A stretch of 41,393 nt of DNA, taken from positions 1 through 41,393 of the forward strand of contig PAWX01000012.1 in the NCBI GenBank assembly GCA_002714245.1, read 5' to 3'. The position numbers and the translations under genes are program-made. The notes below the pieces were generated by a model. It was given only the letters and a program-made list of their open reading frames with translations. It did not search any database and had not been told where the DNA came from. Shown piece by piece: positions 33,175 to 40,336 of the stretch; position 1 is the first letter of the stretch, and every line of letters begins with the position of its first letter. Origin of the DNA: Gammaproteobacteria bacterium (GTDB lineage Bacteria; Pseudomonadota; Gammaproteobacteria; Pseudomonadales; Litorivicinaceae).

Positions 33175-33465
33175 TTAACTACTAGTTGTCCATAAACAGT
33201 GACTTATAGGTCCAATGATTGCTCATGTATGAACTTTGTATGAAGTATTTGAGAGCAAATCAATTCCTCCACCCCAACCCTGTGCAAGGGCCACCCCGGG
33301 TATCCCCTAAATCTACACTCAATCACACCCGCAATTTTATTTTTCCGGATTTTGGGTTTTGGCAGGGTTGCCCCAGAGGATAGGCGGGAAGGGTAGTTAT
33401 AGGTGTGTGGATGCGTGTATTGTTTAGGGATGGAACAGAATTATTTGTGTAGAGCTATCCTGATC
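33175..33465. other. Spacer between tRNA-His and the caspase operon
   Basis: No supported ORF, terminator or clear promoter in these 291 bases. A 9-base copy of the tRNA-His 3' end (TCCACCCCA) recurs at 33268-33276, too short to count as an attachment site. The promoter of the downstream caspase operon should lie here. Confidence 0.5.
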
Positions 33466-33528
33466 TTCTCTGCGGGAGCCAAGACCCCGACGATGTTGGG
33501 TGATGCGGGTAGGTGGGTGTTGTGGTGA
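33466..33528 (+). pseudogene. 3' stub of a lost caspase-like gene
   Basis: Twenty codons and a TGA read FSAGAKTPTMLGDAGRWVLW, almost the same as the C-termini of the two downstream caspases (FSAGAQTPTMLGDADRWVLR and FSAGAQTPTMLGDAGRWVLR). Upstream of the stub the similarity ends abruptly. The stub's TGA overlaps the GTG start of the next gene in the sequence GTGA, exactly as the first caspase's TGA overlaps the start of the second. The simplest reading is that a third tandem copy once stood here and was deleted down to its last codons, or that recombination copied the junction. Confidence 0.8.
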
Positions 33529-36107
33529 AACGCGGATATTTCGGTCTCTTCGTTTTCCTGCTGCACGCAAGTGCGCTTTTAGTTCCCGTATCTACATGGG
33601 CCGCAGATTACCAAAAAGGGAAAGAAGCCTACATTCGAGGTGATTACGACTCAGCGCTTCGAGAATGGGGTCCTTTGAGTGATGCGGGTCACCCTCAAGC
33701 CCAAGTGGGGTTTGGTCTCATGCATGAACATGGTCTCGGAGTCGAACAAAATCTTACTGAGGCTGCGAGATGGTATCGGTTGGCGGCTGAGCAGGGTCAT
33801 GCTAGCGGACAAAAAAATCTAGGGACTATGTATGAGTTTGGCCGTGGAGTTGAAAAAAATCTCAAGGAGGCTGTGAGATGGTATCGATTGGCGGCTGAGC
33901 AGGGTCTTGCTAGTGGACAAAAAAATCTAGGGACCATGTATGAGTTTGGGAGAGGAGTTCAACGAAGTCTTACTGAGGCTGTGAGATGGTATCGGTTGGC
34001 GGCTGAGCAAGGCTATGCAGAAGGACAAACGAGTCTCGGTGTGATGTATGACAATGGGGCTGGGATCGATCAAAGTGTTACGGAAGCTATCAGGTGGTAT
34101 CGATTGGCGGCTGAGCAAGGTCATGCTCGAGCTCAAGTAAATCTTGGTAAGAGTTATGAGTTTGGTGACGGAGTTCAACGAAGTCTTACTGAAGCAGTGA
34201 GTTGGTATCGATTGGCGGCTGAGCAAGGCCATGCGGAGGGACAAACGAGTCTTGGCGTTATGTATGCAAATGGTGCCGGGGTCGATCAAAGTTCCAAGGA
34301 GGCCGTGAGGTTGTTTCGATTGGCAGCTGAGCAAGGTCATGCTCGAGCTCAACATAGTCTTGGTAAGAGTTATGAGTTTGGTGACGGAGTTCAACGGAGT
34401 CTTACTGAGGCAGTGAGTTGGTATCGATTGGCGGCTGAGCAAGGCCATGCGGAGGGACAAACGAGTCTTGGCGTTATGTATGAAAATGGTACCGGAGTCG
34501 ATCAAAGTGTTGCGGAAGCCTTGCGGTGGTATCGATTGGCGGCTGGGCAAGGTCATGCTCGAGCTCAAGTTAATCTCGGTTTAAGTTATGAGTTTGGTGA
34601 CGGAGTTCAACGAAGTCTTACTGAAGCAGTAAGTTGGTATCGATTGGCGGCTGAGCAAGGCCATGCTGAGGGACAAACGAGTCTTGGCGTAATGTATGCA
34701 AATGGTGCCGGGGTCGATCAAAGTTCCAAAGAGGCCGCGAGGTTGTTTCGATTGGCAGCTGAGCAAGGTCATGACCGAGCACAAAATTATCTTGGCCTGA
34801 TCTATGAGTCTGGTAGCGGGGTCACGGAAAGCCTCCAAAAGGCCATCAAGTGGTATCGATTGGCTGCGAATCAAGGTAACGAATCAGCAATAGATCGGTT
34901 AAAAGAACTTGATCGTGGTTGGACTGCGGGGCAGGGAGATAAGGAATCACCTAGAACGGTCAATCAATCGATTGAAACCGACAAGGAACTCGAAGAACTA
35001 AGACAGCGCCTTGCGCTTCTCGAAGCCCAGAGTAAACAAACTATTCAGGCTATTGCCTCAGATAACACCCCACCAACTATCCGTATTACGAGTCTGAATG
35101 TTGAGGGCTTGCGAGCTAGTATTTCCGCTGAAGTGACAGATAATTTGTCAGTTGGTGAGGTTACCCTGAATGGCTCATTGCCAAAGCAAATTAATGGCTC
35201 AACATATTTCTGGGAAACTTTTATCCCATCGGAGGGTCTCCCGGTCCTGATCGAAGCGGTTGATCAGAATGGTCTTATGGCCCGTAAATCGACTCGAATT
35301 GAGCGCGAGAAATCGACGGAGACAGTCACTCGGCTTGCCGCTCTTAATCCCCTAGTTGGCCCCAAGCAAAAGCCCTCCCGTGATCGTGCCGCCCTTATCA
35401 TCGGTCTCGAGCAATATGCCGACGCGCCGCCGGCTGACTATGCGTCGCGCGATGCCCAGATGTTCGCTGACTACGCCCGCGAGAAGCTCGGTATCGCTCC
35501 GGGGAATATCAAGGTGCTCATGGACACAGAAGCGACCCGTAGTGGTCTGTTACGTGCCCTGAAGGTTTGGTTACCTCAAGCTGTGCAGCCAAATAAAACA
35601 GACCTTTATGTATTTTATGCGGGTCACGGCATGGCATCTGATGACGGAGAATCTGCATATATCGTTCCTTACGGTGCAGACACATTCTTGCTTGAGGATA
35701 CGGCTATCTCGCGGGAACGCTTCTATGAGGAGATTGGAGCCGCTAAGCCACGTATAGCGACTTTCTTCTTCGACAACTGTTATGCAGGGACGACTCGATC
35801 GGAGGAACGCCTTCTTGCGCAGAGGCCCTTGAGTATCAAAGTGCAGGAGTCACCTGTACCCGACAACTACCTTGTCTTCACCGCCGGTGAATCCAATCAA
35901 ACTGCCGGAGTCCTCGATGAGGTGAAGCACGGGAGGTTCTCGTACTTTCTTTTCAAAGGTCTTGAGGGAGAAGCAGACGGCAACTCAGATGGGAAGATCA
36001 GTGCAGGTGAGCTGCATGCCTATGTGAAGCAATCTGTAGGGAGATTCTCAGCGGGTGCCCAGACTCCGACGATGCTCGGTGATGCGGATAGGTGGGTGTT
36101 AAGGTGA
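33525..36107 (+). CDS. Exported caspase-like (C14) protease with eleven Sel1 repeats
   Basis: 860 residues from GTG 33525; earlier GTG codons (33513, 33522) lie inside the stub of a lost gene and only lengthen the signal peptide (MKRGYFGLFVFLLHASALLVP...WAA). Eleven 36-residue Sel1 repeats (about 55-451) alternate two types, followed by a coiled coil (about 487-512, LRQRLALLEAQSKQT), an Ig-like domain (about 516-595) and a caspase fold (about 620-860). The dyad is His701 (FYAGHG) and Cys752 (FDNCYAG). DGNSDGKISAGE near the end is a complete EF-hand-type loop. Probably periplasmic; the activator and target are unknown. Its TGA overlaps the next GTG (GTGA), so translation of the two caspases is coupled. 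Confidence 0.88.
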   Translation: MKRGYFGLFVFLLHASALLVPVSTWAADYQKGKEAYIRGDYDSALREWGPLSDAGHPQAQVGFGLMHEHGLGVEQNLTEAARWYRLAAEQGHASGQKNLGTMYEFGRGVEKNLKEAVRWYRLAAEQGLASGQKNLGTMYEFGRGVQRSLTEAVRWYRLAAEQGYAEGQTSLGVMYDNGAGIDQSVTEAIRWYRLAAEQGHARAQVNLGKSYEFGDGVQRSLTEAVSWYRLAAEQGHAEGQTSLGVMYANGAGVDQSSKEAVRLFRLAAEQGHARAQHSLGKSYEFGDGVQRSLTEAVSWYRLAAEQGHAEGQTSLGVMYENGTGVDQSVAEALRWYRLAAGQGHARAQVNLGLSYEFGDGVQRSLTEAVSWYRLAAEQGHAEGQTSLGVMYANGAGVDQSSKEAARLFRLAAEQGHDRAQNYLGLIYESGSGVTESLQKAIKWYRLAANQGNESAIDRLKELDRGWTAGQGDKESPRTVNQSIETDKELEELRQRLALLEAQSKQTIQAIASDNTPPTIRITSLNVEGLRASISAEVTDNLSVGEVTLNGSLPKQINGSTYFWETFIPSEGLPVLIEAVDQNGLMARKSTRIEREKSTETVTRLAALNPLVGPKQKPSRDRAALIIGLEQYADAPPADYASRDAQMFADYAREKLGIAPGNIKVLMDTEATRSGLLRALKVWLPQAVQPNKTDLYVFYAGHGMASDDGESAYIVPYGADTFLLEDTAISRERFYEEIGAAKPRIATFFFDNCYAGTTRSEERLLAQRPLSIKVQESPVPDNYLVFTAGESNQTAGVLDEVKHGRFSYFLFKGLEGEADGNSDGKISAGELHAYVKQSVGRFSAGAQTPTMLGDADRWVLR
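34161..34808 (+). repeat. Three 216-base higher-order repeats within the Sel1 region
   Basis: The segment starting TTTGGTGACG occurs at 34161, 34377 and 34593, exactly 216 bases apart. Each unit encodes a pair of Sel1 repeats of alternating type (GDGVQRSLTEAVSWYRLA, then GAGVDQSSKEAVRLFRLA or a variant). Long stretches are almost identical at the DNA level; the last unit diverges near its end. This points to recent unequal exchange in units of two repeats. Confidence 0.85.
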
Positions 36108-37810
36108 GAGCACCTAATTGCGTCTTTTGGGGTGTTTTGTGCTATGCAATCATAAGTGGATGCTCGACGACACCCGAAATGATCCGAAAAGGTGATGTCC
36201 AGCTTGGAATGTCGCTCACGGATTTCAATAATACGATGTACTGGGGTACGTGGGCGGAGAGTGATCCCGGGCAGGTGTCTTGGGGTGGAAGTGGTTACGA
36301 TCGCTACTTTCAGGATCACTTAATAGTTTACGGCGGTGACAGAGAAAGAATTTTCATTTTTGATAATAGATCTGTTCTTGTGGCCATTACAGAAAGTATT
36401 GAGGAAGCTAAGAAACTTATCCTCAGGGCGCGCGCTACTAGCTCTAGTATCCAAAACCTGCAGGCTAAACCTGCGACGCGACCGTCTCGCGCGCCTGACC
36501 TGAGTGGTTTGGATTCGGATACGCGGTCGTCGATTGGAGTTGCTTGCGTTACGGCGAAATCCGAAGGGCCGGCAAGATATTACGAGTGCGTGAATGCACA
36601 GTTAGCCTCAATCGGATTGAATACGAACCAAGTTGCTTCAGGTGAGCCCAAAAAGATTTCTCAGCAACAAGTCAATCAAGACTCCGAGCGTGTAAAAGCT
36701 TTAGAGCAACGTCTGGCTAAACTTGAAGCAGAGAAAAACACCAAGCAACAAGCTATCGCTCAAGATACTCAAAACCCGGTCATTCGAATAATTAAGGTAA
36801 CCTCCGACGATGCCAAAGGAGTCATTTCGGGTGTAGCAACTGACAATACCGGTGTGGCTGAAATCCGAGTCGATGGCGAGGTAGTTCCAAGTGACCGTTC
36901 CGGACGCTTTACTTCAAATATTTTTATCCCTTTTGAAGGTAAATCTGTGGAGGTTGTTGCCTATGATTTGAATGGGCTCTCAACTACTGAAACTATGCGT
37001 TTGGAGCGCTCAAAGCGCACCCAACAAGGCAGCCGGCTTGCCGCTGTAAATCCTCTTATAGGACCAAAACAGAAGCCATCCCGTGACCGTGCAGCCCTCA
37101 TCATCGGCCTCGAGAAGTATGCACGGGCACCGACAGCAGACTTCGCCGCTCGTGACGCTCAAATGTTCGCCGATTATGCTCGAGAGAAGCTCGGCGTCCC
37201 CAACAACAACATCAAGGTTTTGACTGATTCTGAGGCTGAAGAGACGGCCATTCTTCGTGCCCTCAAGGTCTGGCTACCTAAAGCCGTTAAGCCCGACACA
37301 ACCGACCTGTACGTCTTTTACGCAGGACATGGAATGCCCACCGCAGATGGTACCTCTGCCTACCTCGTCCCCTACGATGGCGACATCCAGTTGCTTGAGG
37401 ATACGGCTATCTCCCGTAAACGTTTCTTCGACGAGATTAGTGCCTCGAAACCACGCTCAGCAACCTTCTTCTTCGACAACTGCTACTCCGGGGCAACTCG
37501 ATCCGAGCAACAGTTACTCGCCGCCCGTCCTTTAACGATTAAGGTTGAAGAGACTGAAGTCCCGGACAACTACCTCGTCTTTACGGCTGGTGAGACAGAC
37601 CAGATTGCTGGGGTAGAACTAGAGGTTAAGCACGGAAGGTTCTCCTACTTCGTCTTTAAGGGCTTAGAAGGGGAAGCGGATGCCAACTTGGATGGGAAGA
37701 TCAGTGCGGGAGAACTCCACCAATACGTAAGGGAGTCCGTAGGGCGATTCTCAGCAGGTGCCCAGACCCCGACAATGCTCGGTGATGCGGGTAGGTGGGT
37801 GTTGCGGTAG
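36104..37810 (+). CDS. Lipoprotein caspase-like (C14) protease
   Basis: 568 residues from GTG 36104 in the GTGA overlap. The start MRAPNCVFWGVLCYAIISGC ends in a lipobox (Cys20); Ser at +2 predicts the outer membrane. A short domain follows with GMSLTDFNNTMYWGTW, faintly like SmpA/BamE lipoproteins, then a Cys-containing helical segment (VACVTAKSEGPARYYECVN). The rest copies the upstream gene: coiled coil (about 194-220), Ig-like domain (about 225-305) and caspase fold (about 329-568) with His409 (FYAGHG), Cys460 (FDNCYSG) and the EF-hand-type loop DANLDGKISAGE. The Sel1 array is replaced by the lipid anchor. It ends in TAG, without the overlap motif, and the next gene starts 101 bases on. 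Confidence 0.88.
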   Translation: MRAPNCVFWGVLCYAIISGCSTTPEMIRKGDVQLGMSLTDFNNTMYWGTWAESDPGQVSWGGSGYDRYFQDHLIVYGGDRERIFIFDNRSVLVAITESIEEAKKLILRARATSSSIQNLQAKPATRPSRAPDLSGLDSDTRSSIGVACVTAKSEGPARYYECVNAQLASIGLNTNQVASGEPKKISQQQVNQDSERVKALEQRLAKLEAEKNTKQQAIAQDTQNPVIRIIKVTSDDAKGVISGVATDNTGVAEIRVDGEVVPSDRSGRFTSNIFIPFEGKSVEVVAYDLNGLSTTETMRLERSKRTQQGSRLAAVNPLIGPKQKPSRDRAALIIGLEKYARAPTADFAARDAQMFADYAREKLGVPNNNIKVLTDSEAEETAILRALKVWLPKAVKPDTTDLYVFYAGHGMPTADGTSAYLVPYDGDIQLLEDTAISRKRFFDEISASKPRSATFFFDNCYSGATRSEQQLLAARPLTIKVEETEVPDNYLVFTAGETDQIAGVELEVKHGRFSYFVFKGLEGEADANLDGKISAGELHQYVRESVGRFSAGAQTPTMLGDAGRWVLR

Positions 37811-37911
37811 TCCTCGTTGTCATTAATAGTGCTACTTTCGGATCACGAACAGAGGTATGTATCCCGAATGGATAGACTGGTGAGCTCGATTGTCGAGTAA
37901 TGGATGATTGA

Positions 37912-38898
37912 ATGAAACAGAAGCTAGTCTTAATAACTCAACCGGTACTCTTTACATGTATTTTTGTAATGAATTTGATAGGTTGCGGTGACGTCAAAGT
38001 TGTTGATGCACAGTCTACATTTGCAAAAGCTGACCCACTTAACGAGATAGTGGCCGTCAGCGCCGACCATGATAGGTTGGATAACATCGGTTGTTTGAAG
38101 ATCAAAAATGTGATTTCAGAAACCCATGTATTGCTTTCCGATGAGGACCCACAGGTATTCAAAAATGCGCTGAGAGCGCACTTGGCGCCCCTAAATTATC
38201 CTGTAGAAAAGAAATGTGGTAATTCGATTCAATTGATGGTCAATGAGTACAAGGTGCATGACTTAGTAGTGGCATCTCGTTTGATCATCGATATACACGG
38301 GTCCATCCAAGATGCCGCTGATAATGAGATCTGGTCTGCACAATATCGATTGACAGAAAATGCTGGAAACGTCCCTTTGGATCCAATTTCTGCGGGACTT
38401 GGCATGGCTTCATCGGTGCAGAATACTTCAGAAGATGCTAGACACAATGGCATCTACCTTGCGGTGAGGCGTTTATTGAGGGCGCTACCAGAGCATCAAG
38501 GGTTAGATGTCCCTATTATGGCGACAGAAATCCCAGGGCAAATTTCTAAAACAGAAACGACCAACACGGAAAAGCCCAAAACACTTGCAGATGCCTTAAA
38601 TCTCTGGGACAAAAAAAATTATGGTGACGCGCTAGAAATCATGGAAGGGTTATACCGGGCGAACCCAAGACCCGGCAACGGTTATCAGTTCGGTTTGATG
38701 CTTGAGGCAATGGGTGATCTCGACGAGGCGGCAAATGTGTATGCTGATACTGCAGTGGCTCAGGCTGAAATCCGTCAACCTGTAGCGGCATTGAGAACGT
38801 TACGCCGATTACAGCGGCTGAATGAGGCCAACAAGGAACGGCACAACCCACAGTTGAATCGTGCTGTTCAAGCCATCTCGGAAGTGCTGAAAAATTAA
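37912..38898 (+). CDS. Predicted lipoprotein with C-terminal TPR-like region
   Basis: 328 residues with lipobox NLIGC (Cys25) after a hydrophobic stretch. The middle (about 45-205) alternates strands and helices and contains DNEIWSAQYRLTEN and IYLAVRRLLRALPEH, loosely like envelope lipoproteins of the CsgG/TolB-associated kind; I cannot place it firmly. The C-terminus (about 225-328; LADALNLWDKKNYGDALEIMEGLYRANP trimmed, EAMGDLDEAANVYADTAVA) is TPR-like. It is probably co-transcribed with the caspases. Its stop overlaps the stop of the convergent LPP20-like gene by four bases, with no terminator between. Confidence 0.7.
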   Translation: MKQKLVLITQPVLFTCIFVMNLIGCGDVKVVDAQSTFAKADPLNEIVAVSADHDRLDNIGCLKIKNVISETHVLLSDEDPQVFKNALRAHLAPLNYPVEKKCGNSIQLMVNEYKVHDLVVASRLIIDIHGSIQDAADNEIWSAQYRLTENAGNVPLDPISAGLGMASSVQNTSEDARHNGIYLAVRRLLRALPEHQGLDVPIMATEIPGQISKTETTNTEKPKTLADALNLWDKKNYGDALEIMEGLYRANPRPGNGYQFGLMLEAMGDLDEAANVYADTAVAQAEIRQPVAALRTLRRLQRLNEANKERHNPQLNRAVQAISEVLKN

Positions 38899-39509
38899 CT
38901 TTTTTTCAAACGTTCGACCTCGGCTTCGAGTTCTTTGAACGCGTCGTTTTTGCGTGCTTCTTGCGCCAGCGCAGCATCTTTTTGTATCTGTATAACTAGT
39001 GCACGGTTTGCATCGCCAATTGGATACTCAATTAGAGCATAGGCTGTGACCTTACTTCCAGTCGCTGCAAATTTAACCTCTTTCACTTTGAGGCCCCTAA
39101 GGTTGGTTTCCGCGACAACTGTTTTGATTGCTTGCTCAACTTTGTCTGAATTACCTGTTGCGTCAAATGTGGATTCGTCAAACCAAACCTTGGTGGATTG
39201 TGAGAGGCGCGAATCAAGATTTTCTGCTATCTGTGCTTGGGCCTTAACGATGGCTGCACGACGGGCAGTACTCATGTCGGAATGTGTTGATGATCCTACA
39301 CCGTAAATAGCAAGATCAGACTCCGGAGGTATCTTTGCCCAGTCAGGTAGTGCATCAATTTTTGCTTGATTTATTTCTTGTGCTTTTTCTTCTTTCTTCT
39401 GTTGGATCAATGCCACGGACTCCGGTGATCCCGGTTTTGGTTGATTTACGCATCCACTTAGAATCAAGGTCGTCGTGAGCATGACCACGATAATATTTAC
39501 TATCTTCAT
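38895..39509 (-). CDS. LPP20-family lipoprotein
   Basis: 204 residues with lipobox LSGC (Cys20). A Lys/Gln-rich helix (about 35-52) is followed by the LPP20-like core (DLAIYGVGSSTHSDMSTARR, VKAQAQIAENLDSRLSQSTK), ending in a charged coiled coil (KNDAFKELEAEVERLKKS). LPP20-type proteins are envelope lipoproteins related in fold to flagellar FlgT domains, with unclear roles. The start ATG overlaps the upstream stop (ATGA) and has a perfect AGGAGG inside the upstream gene, so translation is coupled. Confidence 0.8.
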   Translation of the reverse strand: MKIVNIIVVMLTTTLILSGCVNQPKPGSPESVALIQQKKEEKAQEINQAKIDALPDWAKIPPESDLAIYGVGSSTHSDMSTARRAAIVKAQAQIAENLDSRLSQSTKVWFDESTFDATGNSDKVEQAIKTVVAETNLRGLKVKEVKFAATGSKVTAYALIEYPIGDANRALVIQIQKDAALAQEARKNDAFKELEAEVERLKKS

Positions 39510-40336
39510 ATTGAACCTCCTATGATTCGATAACTCATTTTATCCTGTGTCCATAGATCTCTTCTGAAGCTTTGAAGCCAAGAAAAAAATCCTGATTCTG
39601 AGATAGTTTCTGGCACATCCTTCAGCGGTTCCTTAAATGATAGGAGAATCAGATATTCGCGTGAAACGGTTGAATCTTGCGGGAGTGTAACATCTAGATT
39701 ATAAGTTGTTACCGCTTCGGCGCTTGGTATAGTTAACTGCTGCGATGCCATGGATTGTTTGTCAACGGCATTGGGGAATATTCGATAATAATTATCGCGA
39801 TCATGATAGGGTGCCCAATAAAAGACATAATGATATGCCGCCTTATTGCTTTTTATCCTAATCTGCGGCTGGTCCCCTACCCGAAGGATTAATCCTTCCG
39901 CGAGGTCTACCTTGGTTTGAAAAGAAGCGTCAGCCTTACCCGCAAACTCTTCAATAATGACCGTCCCCTTAACCTTACAAATATTCGCTTTTTGCAGCTC
40001 TGAGAAATATGGAGTCGATCGGAAGTCGGTTCCTTTTATATATCCATTGGAGTTAATTAACGACCATGAGCTCTCAAAAAGCTCACAGTCATTCCCGGTG
40101 GCTTTCTGGATTGATGCGTCGCATTCAAGCAATGATTTTTGGCCGATCAGCTCTCCAAAATGTTTTATGAGCGCATCCTTTTTCGCTTTTGATGCGGCTA
40201 ATTCACACGCCTGAGCTTGGGTTTCATTCGGACCCCATGCATGTTCACCAGAAGCAGATATTTCGAATGTTGAAACCGCGAAAGCTTTATTGAGGAGTAA
40301 CCACCAGACCACAATATTGAGCGCAAACTTATTCAT
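39506..40336 (-). CDS. Exported DUF4384-like protein
   Basis: 276 residues from ATG 40336, with a Sec signal (MNKFALNIVVWWLLLNKAFA). The N-terminal half (about 25-140) has GEHAWGPNETQAQACELAASKAKKDA, a pattern also seen in LPP20/FlgT-type proteins. The C-terminal half (about 145-250) has LRVGDQPQIRIKSN and YHYVFYWAPYHDRDNYYRIFPN, as in DUF4384 beta domains, which often accompany bacterial caspases and protein kinases. It overlaps the protease gene by eight bases and the lipoprotein gene by four, so the three genes form one operon. The DUF4384 match is by pattern only. Confidence 0.7.
   Translation of the reverse strand: MNKFALNIVVWWLLLNKAFAVSTFEISASGEHAWGPNETQAQACELAASKAKKDALIKHFGELIGQKSLLECDASIQKATGNDCELFESSWSLINSNGYIKGTDFRSTPYFSELQKANICKVKGTVIIEEFAGKADASFQTKVDLAEGLILRVGDQPQIRIKSNKAAYHYVFYWAPYHDRDNYYRIFPNAVDKQSMASQQLTIPSAEAVTTYNLDVTLPQDSTVSREYLILLSFKEPLKDVPETISESGFFSWLQSFRRDLWTQDKMSYRIIGGSI

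Noticed and set aside
33166-33276. TCCACCCCA repeated at the tRNA-His end and at 33268-33276 as a possible attachment site pair
   Set aside because: Only nine bases, low complexity, and enclosing about 100 bases of DNA without cargo.
33927-34568. 213-codon repetitive frame on the minus strand (and similar ones at 2040-2519 and 34581-34874)
   Set aside because: Antisense shadow of the Sel1 repeats; its regularity only mirrors the coding repeats.
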